The notes under the pieces: model-generated
Databases searched by the model: none
The model's input: only the letters and a program-made list of their open reading frames with translations
Told to the model about the DNA's origin: nothing
Source: Candidatus Dependentiae bacterium
GTDB taxonomy: Bacteria; Babelota; Babeliae; Babelales; Chromulinivoraceae
Direction of reading: 5' to 3'
DNA length: 46,730 bases
NCBI GenBank assembly: GCA_026389065.1
Contig: JAPLIP010000053.1
Location: 1-46,730, forward strand
Program-made: the position numbers and the translations under genes
Part shown: one piece after another, positions 35,759-45,572 of the stretch
How positions within the stretch are numbered: the first letter of the stretch is position 1
Layout: the number at the start of each line of letters is the position of its first letter

Positions 35759-36886
35759 ATGGCAAAAGGCGGAACAGTTTCTACAGAGTTTTACAAAAAA
35801 TCTCTGCTCATCGGGGTTCACTCTCCCCATAATAAAACAAGCGACATTCAAGCTTATTACCAAGAATTCATTAATCTTGCGCAAACATATGGCGTAGTTG
35901 AATTTGTAAATGTTGATGTAAAGCTTCGATCAATCGATTCTGCTCATTATTTTACGAAAGGAAAGCTTGCGGAAATCAAAATACTTTTTGACGAAGGCAA
36001 CTTTGATGAAATTCTTGTCTCTGACGTGCTATCTGGACAACAAGAGCGTAATTTAAACGATATGTTTGATTGCCCTATTCTTGATAGAACTCGACTGATT
36101 CTTGCAATTTTTGAAAAATCAGCAGTAACCGCTGAAGGAAAAATCCAAGTTGAAATTGCAAAATTAGAATTCGCAAAAACACGAGTTACTGGAATTGGCG
36201 TAACCCTTGATCAACAGTCTGGGTCTGTCGGAATTCGCAGTGGACCTGGTGAAACGGTTAAAGAAGCAACCACTCGCTATCTCAACCGAACTATTCAAAC
36301 CCTTAAGGGTCATTTAATAAAAATAGAAAAAGCTCGTGGCGCACAACGTAAAAAACGACTTACGCAAGAAATCCCACAAATTTGCCTCGTTGGATATACC
36401 AATGCCGGAAAATCTACTATTTTAAATGAATTAACTCATAGTGATGTTCTGGCAAAAGACCAACTATTTGCAACATTAGACACCACAACAAGACAGCTTT
36501 TTGTCAACAAACGAAAAGTTGGGCTTCTTTCTGATACTGTTGGATTTATTCAACAGCTTCCACATCAATTAATTGAATCTTTTAAATCAACGCTTGCAGA
36601 GCTTTCATACGCTTCACTTCTTCTAGTCGTTACAGACATTGCTGATAACAATTGGAGATCTCATATTGATGTTGTTTTAAAAACTCTTGATGAAATTGAA
36701 GTAGAAAAAGAAATTCTTTTTGTCTTTAACAAATCAGACAAAATTACTAAAAAAGAGCTTCAAAAACGCTTAGAATCATTTGATATCGACGCTCCATTTG
36801 TTGCCGTAAGCTGTATTAAAGAAGACGGACTTGCGCCGCTTCAAAAATATTTAGCATCGTGGAAACCGAAACAGGATAAAAAATAA
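35759..36886 (+). CDS. hflX: GTPase HflX
   Basis: I start the gene at the ATG at 35759 (MAKGGTVSTEF), with GTGAG ahead, rather than the upstream in-frame GTG, giving 375 residues. The N-terminal domain carries the VEFVNVDVKLRSIDSAHYFTKGKLAEI region, followed by the HflX-type linker helix with GPGETVKEATTRYLNRTI. The GTPase domain has GYTNAGKST, DTTTR, DTVGFIQQLPHQLI and NKSD. HflX binds and splits stalled 70S ribosomes under stress. uvrD follows after two bases. Confidence 0.95.
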   Translation: MAKGGTVSTEFYKKSLLIGVHSPHNKTSDIQAYYQEFINLAQTYGVVEFVNVDVKLRSIDSAHYFTKGKLAEIKILFDEGNFDEILVSDVLSGQQERNLNDMFDCPILDRTRLILAIFEKSAVTAEGKIQVEIAKLEFAKTRVTGIGVTLDQQSGSVGIRSGPGETVKEATTRYLNRTIQTLKGHLIKIEKARGAQRKKRLTQEIPQICLVGYTNAGKSTILNELTHSDVLAKDQLFATLDTTTRQLFVNKRKVGLLSDTVGFIQQLPHQLIESFKSTLAELSYASLLLVVTDIADNNWRSHIDVVLKTLDEIEVEKEILFVFNKSDKITKKELQKRLESFDIDAPFVAVSCIKEDGLAPLQKYLASWKPKQDKK

Positions 36887-36888
36887 AC

Positions 36889-39405
36889 ATGTTTGAGCAG
36901 GAAAAACAACGAGATCTATTTGTAGAAACATCTACAAACAACACGCAGCTACAATCTGATCAAGATGAGCCAACAGAAAATTATAACTTAGAAGAATTTC
37001 AAGAAGAGATTGCTCCTCAAGATTCTTTTGAACTGCGCTCATTGTTTAATGATGAAGAAAGCCAAGCGCGTTTTCATCGCGAGATAGAAAACAAGCCAGA
37101 ACTTCAAGCAGCATTTAATTCTTTTGTTTCTCAAAACTTAAATCATGAGCAACAAAAAGCCGTAGCTCCAAAAGATGGCTCATTTTTGGTTATTGCTGGT
37201 GCAGGATCTGGAAAAACTCGTGTTATTACTGCTCGAATTACAAACTTAATTTTAAACTGTGGCGTTGAACCATCTTCAATTATTGCTCTTACTTTTACCA
37301 ATAAAGCGGCACAAGAAATGCAGCATCGTATTGAACAGTTTTTGCCAAACTTGCGCACAAAACCAACGATTGCAACCTTTCATGCCTACTGCTTAAAGCT
37401 CCTTAAAAAGAATGCTGCAATCTTACAAGCTCAGCCGTTTTCAGTTATTGATTCTCAAGACGCTTTAAAGCTTTTGCAAACCATTGTTAAAGATCGAGGC
37501 ATGGATAAATTGTTTAATCCAAAACAACTCCTTCCGATGTTTTCTTCATATAAAATGAATGACACTTTGCATTTAGATACCCCTGCATGGAACATGCATC
37601 ACGCCCAACAATTTATGGAACTGTACAATGCCTACGAACAACAAAAGCGACTGAGTAACTATTTAGATTTTGATGATCTTTTATATAAGACGTTCCATCT
37701 TTTTGATAGCAATCCACAATTTAAAGAAAATCACATCAAACGACACAGACATATTTTAGTTGATGAGTATCAAGATACTAACTTAATTCAGCATGAACTT
37801 TTAAAGCAAATGACCTTACAAAATAAGCAAATCATTGTTGATTCTGTTTGTGCAGTTGGAGATGAAGATCAATCAATTTATTCTTGGCGTGGAGCAACGG
37901 TTAAAAACATTTTAGAATTTAATCAAGAGTTTCAAAACACACAAATTATAAAGCTTGAGCAAAATTACAGGTCTACACAACAAATCCTGGATGTAGCAAA
38001 CAGCATTATTAAAAATAACGTTGATAGAAATCATAAGCAGTTATGGTCTGCCAACACAAAACAACATCAGCCAATGCTTCTTGAGTGTCTTTCTGATTTG
38101 CAAGAGGCCTACTCAATTGCTCACCTAATAAATCTTGTTGCTCGTACCGAAAAAAAATCATCAATTGCGATTTTATATCGAACTCACTATCAATCTCGTA
38201 TTATCGAAGAAGCGCTCATTAAAGAATCTATCGCCTATAAAATTATTGGCGGCATTCAATTCTATGAACGCAAAGAAATTAAAGACTTACTTGCATATTT
38301 ACGATTACTAAAAAATCCATTTGATCGAATTTCGCTTTTTAGAGCAATTAACTGCCCACTTCGAGGACTTGGTGAAAAATTTGAAGAAGTCTTTTTAAAA
38401 ACATGGAATGAAAACCCTTTTTCTAATTTCAAAGAAGTTGCGGCAATTATCATTAATTGTGGCCTTATTCCTATGAAGCAAATTGCCTCTGTTCAAAGCT
38501 TTACCAGACTTTTCGATGAAAATTTATTACTTGACCTACAAAAAAACGATGATAAAAAATCTGAAAACATACATCAAAGCGTTGCTAAAGTCCTTGAGCA
38601 TTTTATCAAGAAAACAGAATATATTTCATATTTACAAGATAGCTGCGATAAGGCTGAAGCTGAAACAAAACGAGAAAACGTTGCTGAGTTTATACGAGCA
38701 GCTGAGTATTTTGATGACAATAACACATCTGGCCTTTCACAATTTTTAGATGATATTTCCTTGATGCAAGAACAGATTAAAAAAGACGATTCTGCAGTAG
38801 ACAGAATAAGCATGATGACTCTGCATAGCGCCAAAGGCTTAGAGTTTTCAACGGTGATTTTAGTTGGGCTTGAAGAAGGAATATTGCCAAGCAACCAATC
38901 AATTGGTCAAGAAAACGTAGAAGAAGAACGAAGACTTTTTTATGTTGGAATCACCAGAGCCAAAGAAAAACTTTTAATTACATACAGCAAATACCGAAAC
39001 GTCTATGGCAAAATGGATCAACAAAGACCATCTAGGTTTTTAAGTGAAATACCACAACATTTAATGGTTCATCAAGAAGCAGCTCACTGGACAAAATCTA
39101 GCTTTATGACATTTTTCCAAGACTGGATCAATAATCAAAAAGCTCCAAAAGCTCAAGCGACATATCAAGCTCATACCATGACTTCTAATTTGAGCTCTAC
39201 TGCAAATACTAATTTAAGCAAAGATAGCGCTAAAGTTTCTGCCAAACAACTTCACATACGAAGACTTCAAGCTGTCAGACATGCAACGTTTGGTTTAGGC
39301 ATTGCTCATCACGTAGAGCAAAAAGGTGACAAGAGTTTTGTCACCGTACATTTTACTCATCATGGCACAAAAAAAATCGACAGCTCTTTTTTAGAAATTG
39401 TTTAG
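36889..39405 (+). CDS. uvrD: UvrD/PcrA-type DNA helicase
   Basis: The 838-residue superfamily 1A helicase unwinds DNA 3' to 5' in repair. The Q-motif LNHEQQKAV is at 85-93 and Walker A GAGSGKT at 104-110. DEYQDTN (II), GDEDQSIYSWRGA (III), LEQNYRST (IV), MTLHSAKGLEF (V) and EERRLFYVGITRA (VI) follow. The last 55 residues form the small Tudor-like C-terminal domain with HATFGLGIAHHV, which in PcrA/UvrD contacts RNA polymerase. The first 80 residues are an acidic Gln/Asn/Glu-rich extension not typical of the family. It is coupled to hflX and overlaps the convergent ankyrin gene by four bases. Confidence 0.94.
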   Translation: MFEQEKQRDLFVETSTNNTQLQSDQDEPTENYNLEEFQEEIAPQDSFELRSLFNDEESQARFHREIENKPELQAAFNSFVSQNLNHEQQKAVAPKDGSFLVIAGAGSGKTRVITARITNLILNCGVEPSSIIALTFTNKAAQEMQHRIEQFLPNLRTKPTIATFHAYCLKLLKKNAAILQAQPFSVIDSQDALKLLQTIVKDRGMDKLFNPKQLLPMFSSYKMNDTLHLDTPAWNMHHAQQFMELYNAYEQQKRLSNYLDFDDLLYKTFHLFDSNPQFKENHIKRHRHILVDEYQDTNLIQHELLKQMTLQNKQIIVDSVCAVGDEDQSIYSWRGATVKNILEFNQEFQNTQIIKLEQNYRSTQQILDVANSIIKNNVDRNHKQLWSANTKQHQPMLLECLSDLQEAYSIAHLINLVARTEKKSSIAILYRTHYQSRIIEEALIKESIAYKIIGGIQFYERKEIKDLLAYLRLLKNPFDRISLFRAINCPLRGLGEKFEEVFLKTWNENPFSNFKEVAAIIINCGLIPMKQIASVQSFTRLFDENLLLDLQKNDDKKSENIHQSVAKVLEHFIKKTEYISYLQDSCDKAEAETKRENVAEFIRAAEYFDDNNTSGLSQFLDDISLMQEQIKKDDSAVDRISMMTLHSAKGLEFSTVILVGLEEGILPSNQSIGQENVEEERRLFYVGITRAKEKLLITYSKYRNVYGKMDQQRPSRFLSEIPQHLMVHQEAAHWTKSSFMTFFQDWINNQKAPKAQATYQAHTMTSNLSSTANTNLSKDSAKVSAKQLHIRRLQAVRHATFGLGIAHHVEQKGDKSFVTVHFTHHGTKKIDSSFLEIV

Positions 39406-40268
39406 AATCTTTTACTTAACCATGCTAAAAACCCGTCCATAGTTTTTTCTTCTTCTGTTTGTACAGGATGTGCATCATGTATTAAAATATCGATAATTTG
39501 CTTGTGTCCATATTTTGTAGCAAGCTCGAGAGCTGTTTGCCCAGCTTTGTTTTGAACATCAAGCTTAGCGCCAGCAGAAACAAGAAAGCGAACCACCTGA
39601 GTTTTTCCATTCATTGCAGCTACAATCAATGGCGTATTTCCATTAAAGTCCGGTTTATTAAGATCAACTCCTGCATGAATCAATTCTTTAACTGGTGCAA
39701 TATCTAACATTTTAATAGACATTAACAATGGAGTATTTCCATTTTCATCAGCAGCATTCATATCAGCTCCAGCACGAATCAATTCTTTAATCATGGGAAT
39801 ATCGCCATACCGAGCAGCTTTTGTTAACAAAAAGCAATCATCTTGGTTTACATTTGCACCAGCTGCTATCATTTTTTTAAGCGCATTTAAATTTCCTTGC
39901 TCAACAGCAAGAACTAGATCTGAGCCAGGGTACGACTTAGGCATATGATAATGTTGATAATTTTTATCAAGTTTTAAAGGAGTCGATTTAAATGCTCCAG
40001 CCCCTGAATACATTTTCTGATTTGTCCATGGCTGAGTAGATTGCCCACTAGCAGCTTGACTGATAGCTTGATTTAAAACATCTTGATTTGCTCTTGATTG
40101 TGGATTTTCTGGCAAACGCTTGAGGTTTATTCCATTTGTATTGTTTGCTCCAAGCACGCCTACGGCACCAGCCCCAATGGAACTAGCACCCCTTTGCATG
40201 CTAAGTATCGCGCCATGAAAGGCAACCGTGACACATAAAATTGATATGAAACTTTTTTTGTTATTCAT
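39402..40268 (-). CDS. Exported ankyrin-repeat protein
   Basis: The 288-residue protein has an N-terminal signal peptide (about 1-23), a low-complexity Gly/Asn/Gln-rich linker (24-110) and about five ankyrin repeats (115-275). The repeats show patterns such as DENGNTPLLMSI, DFNGNTPLIVAAMNGKTQVVRFLVSAGA and NKAGQTALELATKYGHKQIIDIL. Ankyrin repeats bind proteins and are common among effectors of intracellular bacteria, so an action outside the cell or on a host is plausible but not shown. A GGTGGGG stretch before the ATG may act as ribosome binding site with G-U pairing. Confidence 0.88.
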   Translation of the reverse strand: MNNKKSFISILCVTVAFHGAILSMQRGASSIGAGAVGVLGANNTNGINLKRLPENPQSRANQDVLNQAISQAASGQSTQPWTNQKMYSGAGAFKSTPLKLDKNYQHYHMPKSYPGSDLVLAVEQGNLNALKKMIAAGANVNQDDCFLLTKAARYGDIPMIKELIRAGADMNAADENGNTPLLMSIKMLDIAPVKELIHAGVDLNKPDFNGNTPLIVAAMNGKTQVVRFLVSAGAKLDVQNKAGQTALELATKYGHKQIIDILIHDAHPVQTEEEKTMDGFLAWLSKRF

Positions 40269-40390
40269 TTGAGAGTCCCCACCCTTATAAATTTAGGCCG
40301 CAACAATTTGTGCCCTTCTTTTCTAAATAATGACAGGACTGGCCAACTAAAATCAATAGTTTGATCAAAAAGCTAAAGTGATAAATAAGA

Positions 40391-40418
40391 AAGCAGCCCT
40401 GAATCAACAGAGCTGCTT
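40391..40418 (-). terminator. Probable terminator after trpS
   Basis: On the minus strand, AAGCAGC and GCTGCTT pair, extended inward by CTG/CAG across a mismatch, followed by a T-rich run. It lies about 30 bases after the trpS stop and before the ankyrin gene leader. Confidence 0.6.
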
Positions 40419-40446
40419 AATTTTTACAATCTAAGTTAATTTAAAA

Positions 40447-41448
<1,002 letters not shown>

Positions 41449-41551
41449 CTAGTTCCTTTTAGATTCAATTTATTAAAATTCATACTGATTAAAATATATT
41501 ATTTATAATCACTATGGTGAGTACATGATACAAAATATAAAGGAAATTTGA

Positions 41552-42484
41552 ATGCTTGCTTTCTTTTCTCTTGCAAACTTATCTGAATTTTGCGCACAAC
41601 AATTAGGACTTTACACCTATCAAAATTATATCGAACTATTCTTCTTTGTTTTGATTACAAATAAAACATTAACCTGGCTAAAAAAGGATCATACAAAGCA
41701 TCTGCTTTTTTATACTTACTCATACTTTGCACTGCTTTTTGCAAGTTATAGTTTTTCATGCACCATTCTTTTTTCCTCAATGATTATTTTTTCACCTGCA
41801 CTTGTCATTTTTTGCATAGTTATTCATCAAAAACAGATACAAAAAAACTTTGTTTTTGCATCATTAAAACAAGTTTCACCAAGCACGATTCCGGATCAAA
41901 ACTGGCTTGAGGTTTTAATACGATCATGCCTTCTTTCTTCGTATCAAAAAAAACAGCTCATCTGCATCGTTCAAAGATTTGATCATCTTGGAACACTCCT
42001 GCAAGCGCCATACGAATTAAATTTACCCGTTCAGCAAGACATTGTTGATCTTATTCTTGCAAGTAACGACCTAGATAATCCATCAATTTTATGGGCCGAC
42101 CAGTCAGGAATTCTTTGCAGCGTTAATGTAAAATGGAAAAAATTGTTGTCAGAAGAAGTTTTTATGTTTGATAAACAAAGTGAATTACATCCACTCACGC
42201 ATCATCATGCAACTATTTCGATGCTTACAAAAAAAACAGATTCTTTCGCTTTTTTAATAAATGCATCTACTGGAGAACATGCTCTTTGGTACCAGGGAAA
42301 ATGCTGTAAGCAAATCACGATAGATCAATTACTTAAAAGCTGTAAACAGATTATAAATCTTTCAAGCAATGCTCATCAAGAAAGCATTATAGCTTCTACC
42401 TTTATAAAACAAGCTGAACATATAAAAGGAAAAAACAATGATCAGAAAAACAATTCCTCTCATACTTCACCCCCACTTCACTAA
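41552..42484 (+). CDS. CdaA-like membrane protein with degenerate diadenylate cyclase domain
   Basis: The 310-residue protein has two or three N-terminal membrane helices (about 25-92) and a linker helix. A cytoplasmic domain (about 115-270) aligns by eye to the DAC domain of CdaA. ELNLPVQQDIVDLILAS matches the region ahead of the catalytic DGA; FAFLINASTGEHALWYQGK matches the VVSEETG strand pair. The catalytic motifs are lost: DGA is replaced by ADQ near 182-184, and RHRAA by HHHAT (217-221). It is followed by a YbbR-like gene (47-base overlap) and a glmM-like gene, the cdaA-cdaR-glmM order of c-di-AMP producers. It is probably a pseudoenzyme; its role is unknown. Confidence 0.75.
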   Translation: MLAFFSLANLSEFCAQQLGLYTYQNYIELFFFVLITNKTLTWLKKDHTKHLLFYTYSYFALLFASYSFSCTILFSSMIIFSPALVIFCIVIHQKQIQKNFVFASLKQVSPSTIPDQNWLEVLIRSCLLSSYQKKQLICIVQRFDHLGTLLQAPYELNLPVQQDIVDLILASNDLDNPSILWADQSGILCSVNVKWKKLLSEEVFMFDKQSELHPLTHHHATISMLTKKTDSFAFLINASTGEHALWYQGKCCKQITIDQLLKSCKQIINLSSNAHQESIIASTFIKQAEHIKGKNNDQKNNSSHTSPPLH

Positions 42485-42851
42485 AATATCATCTTTTTTT
42501 ATTGGATATATGCTATGGGCTTTTGTTGCTCAATTTCAATTAACAACTACTAACAAAGTAGTACCCATTTGTTTTTATCAAAACAGTGATCAATCAATTA
42601 ATCGAACTATAGTTGCTCCGGACTCAGCCATGATATCAATTACTGGAAATAGAAAGGACATCTATGAATTTAACTCCTCGCAGAGTGCAATTCATTTAGA
42701 TCTTTCGCAGTATTGTGACGGAGATCATGAAATTCAGCTCATCAGAGAAAATCTTTTTTTACCTGATAGTTTAAAACTGGTACACTTAGTACCTACACAT
42801 ATTTCTATAAAAATTTCTAGCAACAAAATAAACGAAAAACTATCAGAATAA
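42438..42851 (+). CDS. YbbR/CdaR-like membrane-anchored protein
   Basis: The 137-residue protein has one N-terminal membrane helix (about 17-35) and a single extracytoplasmic YbbR-like domain with APDSAMISITGNRKDI, AIHLDLSQYCDG and the closing LKLVHLVPTHISIKI. CdaR proteins usually carry several such repeats; here there is only one. CdaR modulates CdaA in Firmicutes. The gene overlaps the CdaA-like gene by 47 bases and shares one base with the next start (TAATG), so the three are translationally coupled. Confidence 0.75.
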   Translation: MIRKTIPLILHPHFTKISSFFIGYMLWAFVAQFQLTTTNKVVPICFYQNSDQSINRTIVAPDSAMISITGNRKDIYEFNSSQSAIHLDLSQYCDGDHEIQLIRENLFLPDSLKLVHLVPTHISIKISSNKINEKLSE

Positions 42852-44236
42852 TGAAAAATATTTTTACAAACAGTGGTATCAGGGGCAAAGTTGACCAAGG
42901 ACTTTTAAATCCAAAGGACATACAAACACTAGGGCACGCAATCGGATGTTTGCTTGCACAAGAATTTGATGATCCTTGCAATATTTTAATCGCCACTGAC
43001 ACACGAACTTCAAGCCCATGGATAAAAAAAGCTATGATCCAAGGACTTGTTGCCTTTGGACATGATATTTTTGATGCTGGAATTGCGCCAACACCATTTG
43101 TTGCGAAGGCAATCAAAGATTACGGCATGTCTTCTGAAAGTGAAGAAGATGACTACGATGAAGAAGAAGACAACGAAGAAGAAAAAATGTTTACTCTTGG
43201 GATCGTCATTACAGCTTCACACAATCCAGCTGAGTACAATGGTATAAAATTTTTAACCGAATTTGGATACCTCAACGTAGAAATGGAAGAAGAAATATCT
43301 TCTCTTTTTCATGAATTTACAAATGATCCAAAAGAACTTAAAGAAATACTTGCAACCGAAGAGCATGGAACCGTTGTAGATTTTGATTTAACCGGATTTT
43401 ATCAAGAAGTCGTAGTAGACCAGCTTGATCATGCTCCCTACAAAGACGTAAAAGTAGTTCTTGACTGCGCACATGGCGCAACATCATTTATTGCTGATCG
43501 AATTTTTAAAGCCTGCGGGATGACAACTATTGCAATCAACAACACGCAAAACGGGGAGCTTATAAATAAAGATTCTGGATGCACTAATCGTGAAATTTTA
43601 GTAAAAGCCGTAAAGCAACATAACGCTGAATGGGGCTGTGCATTTGATGGAGATGGTGATCGCGTTATCATCGTAAACAATTTAGGTGAAATATTTGATG
43701 GCGATGACATTATGGCTATCATCTCTGAGCATCCTACTCACCAAGGTGATCCTATTATTGTTGGCACAGTAATGACCAATGGTGGAATGGATCAGTATTT
43801 TTCATCTCAAAAAAGACAACTTATAAGAACTCCGGTTGGTGAACGAAATGTTATTGATGCGCTTATAAAGCATCAAGCATTTCTTGGTTTTGAAACCTGT
43901 GGTCACATTACTCTGATGGAACATGCGTTTTGCAGTGACGGAATCTTTGCAGCTTTAATGTTTTTTGACACACTTGCATCAGGCAAGAAAATAAATTTAC
44001 ACCCCTATAAAAAACAATCTCAAGAGCATACAGTTTTACCACTTGGTTCAAAAAAAATTGATCAAAAAGCAATCAATGCTATCATCTCAAAATTTTCAAT
44101 TCAACCAGGACGAATTATCATACGTCCGTCAAATACTGAGCCAATTTTAAGAATCATGGTTGAACATGAAGATGCTGCTCAAGCAAAAATAATTATTGAA
44201 ACTGTTAAAGAACTATGCCTAAAGGAAATTAAGTAA
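42851..44236 (+). CDS. glmM: Phosphoglucosamine mutase-like phosphohexomutase (GlmM)
   Basis: The 461-residue enzyme is an alpha-D-phosphohexomutase. It has the opening NSGIRG, the phosphoserine loop TASHNP (S123), the metal loop FDGDGDR, a sugar loop FETCGH in place of the usual GExSGH form, and the phosphate-binding RPSNTEP. GlmM makes GlcN-1-phosphate for cell wall precursors. The assignment as GlmM rather than phosphomannomutase rests mainly on the cdaA-ybbR context. A strongly acidic insertion (about 94-112) stands directly before the active-site loop. It is coupled to its neighbours by one-base overlaps on both sides. Confidence 0.82.
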   Translation: MKNIFTNSGIRGKVDQGLLNPKDIQTLGHAIGCLLAQEFDDPCNILIATDTRTSSPWIKKAMIQGLVAFGHDIFDAGIAPTPFVAKAIKDYGMSSESEEDDYDEEEDNEEEKMFTLGIVITASHNPAEYNGIKFLTEFGYLNVEMEEEISSLFHEFTNDPKELKEILATEEHGTVVDFDLTGFYQEVVVDQLDHAPYKDVKVVLDCAHGATSFIADRIFKACGMTTIAINNTQNGELINKDSGCTNREILVKAVKQHNAEWGCAFDGDGDRVIIVNNLGEIFDGDDIMAIISEHPTHQGDPIIVGTVMTNGGMDQYFSSQKRQLIRTPVGERNVIDALIKHQAFLGFETCGHITLMEHAFCSDGIFAALMFFDTLASGKKINLHPYKKQSQEHTVLPLGSKKIDQKAINAIISKFSIQPGRIIIRPSNTEPILRIMVEHEDAAQAKIIIETVKELCLKEIK

Positions 44237-44856
44237 TGGAATTTAAAATTTTTTACGAAAAGCCAATTGCATACATCAAGCACATTTTTATTACCGGATT
44301 AATTTTTTTACTTCCAGTAACCATTACTTTTGTTCTGCTTCGATTCTTTTTTGGATTAATAAAAGGATGGCTCATACCCATTAGAAATATAGATTTTCCT
44401 TTTATTGAAAATGTGCCTCACCATGAAATACTAATTTTACTTATGTTTGTATTTGTTATGGGCATGCTCATAAAAATGCTTATTTTAAATCCGATTATTC
44501 ACTTAATGGAGCGTTTCTTTAGCAAAATCCCCCTAGTCAAAACTATTTATCTTGCAACAAAACAGCTTGTTCATGCTTTTACGGCCCACGATGAAGCAAG
44601 CTTTAAAAAAGTAGTCATCATTGAATTTCCAAGACAAGGAATGTACAGCATCGGATTTTTAACCAAAGAAGTTCCATCAGAAATTTCAGATCTTAAATTA
44701 TACGGCATTTACGTTCCGCACACACCAAACCCTGCAACTGGAAGCTTTATTATGTTACCAGCTAGTCAATTTACTCAAACTGATTTAACTCGCCAAGAAG
44801 CAACAGCGCTAGTAATTTCAGGTGGAATATTACAACCAAATCGATTCAAAAAATAA
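44236..44856 (+). CDS. DUF502 family membrane protein
   Basis: The 206-residue protein has two N-terminal membrane helices (about 15-40 and 70-92) and a soluble C-terminal domain. The pattern IPLVKTIYLATKQLVHAF, then VVIIEFPRQGMYSIGFLT and VPHTPNPATGSFIMLP, is typical of DUF502. The function is unknown. It starts in the glmM stop codon (TAATG) and ends at a strong terminator, so it is the last gene of the operon. Confidence 0.88.
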   Translation: MEFKIFYEKPIAYIKHIFITGLIFLLPVTITFVLLRFFFGLIKGWLIPIRNIDFPFIENVPHHEILILLMFVFVMGMLIKMLILNPIIHLMERFFSKIPLVKTIYLATKQLVHAFTAHDEASFKKVVIIEFPRQGMYSIGFLTKEVPSEISDLKLYGIYVPHTPNPATGSFIMLPASQFTQTDLTRQEATALVISGGILQPNRFKK

Positions 44857-44863
44857 TCAACAA

Positions 44864-44894
44864 AAAAGGCGCATGTTTTTAGCATGCGCCTTTT
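44864..44894. terminator. Bidirectional intrinsic terminator
   Basis: A 12-bp perfect stem (AAAAGGCGCATG with CATGCGCCTTTT) has a seven-base loop and A/T runs on both sides. It lies just after the DUF502 gene and seven bases after the convergent acetyltransferase stop. Confidence 0.88.
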
Positions 44895-44900
44895 AATTTT

Positions 44901-45521
44901 TTAAGCTTTTTTAATTTTATTTAGAAAGTACAAAGGAGAATCTACATAGTCTAAAGACTTGTGCATTTTCTTTGTCAGACTTCCTTCCTCCAAGATAGAG
45001 AATCCTTCTTTTTCATAGCACTCAATAGCTCTTTTATTATCTTTATACACCCACAGAATAATGTTTTTCATGCCAAGTGCGATACAAGATTTATCAGTAT
45101 GCTGCATAAGCTCTGTTGCAACCCCCTGCCGACGATACTCTGGATGAACAGCTATAATACTATAACAAATAGCATCTGAATTCATTTTTACATAACCAGA
45201 ACCAAGGGTTTTCCACGCAATGTTTTTACCATGTTCCACCATGCCTTTATGTCTATAAACATAACTCAAAACACCAACCACAACTGGTGGAACAGTATTT
45301 GTTTTACATACAACTGTTTTATAGGTATCACCATGAATCATTTTTGATATATCTTCTGGATCAGTAAATGATTCTCTGCTATTTTTTGTATCTTCAAATA
45401 ATGCACAAATTTGTGACAGTTCGTTTTCATCGTTTTTATTTACGTCAAAAACAGAAAACGAGGAACAAGAAAAGCCATTTATCAATGATATAAAAAAACC
45501 CAATAAAACTTTATTTTTCAT
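44901..45521 (-). CDS. Exported GNAT-family acetyltransferase
   Basis: The 206-residue protein has a hydrophobic N-terminus (MKNKVLLGFFISLINGFSC) that looks like a signal peptide, perhaps with a weak lipobox. A GNAT domain follows. Its acetyl-CoA motif is VHPEYRRQGVATELM, followed by LGMKNIILWVYKDNKRAIECYEKEGF, the classic end of the fold. Acetyl-CoA is cytoplasmic, so an exported GNAT is unexpected and suggests action in a host compartment or membrane anchoring. The leader before the ATG (GGGGTTCTT) is nearly identical to that of the neighbouring peptidase gene. Confidence 0.82.
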   Translation of the reverse strand: MKNKVLLGFFISLINGFSCSSFSVFDVNKNDENELSQICALFEDTKNSRESFTDPEDISKMIHGDTYKTVVCKTNTVPPVVVGVLSYVYRHKGMVEHGKNIAWKTLGSGYVKMNSDAICYSIIAVHPEYRRQGVATELMQHTDKSCIALGMKNIILWVYKDNKRAIECYEKEGFSILEEGSLTKKMHKSLDYVDSPLYFLNKIKKA

Positions 45522-45537
45522 AAGAACCCCTCTAAAA
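45519..45537 (-). repeat. Shared leader, copy 1 (acetyltransferase)
   Basis: The 19-base sequence TTTTAGAGGGGTTCTTATG covers the ribosome binding region and start codon. It differs at one base from the copy at 46429-46447 upstream of the peptidase gene. Confidence 0.75.
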
Positions 45538-45572
45538 TTTATTTTATATAAAAATTATGATATCCAAATCAA

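Noticed and set aside
38483-38749. Internal frame inside uvrD
   Set aside because: It lies within an intact helicase gene between conserved motifs and shows no start signals.
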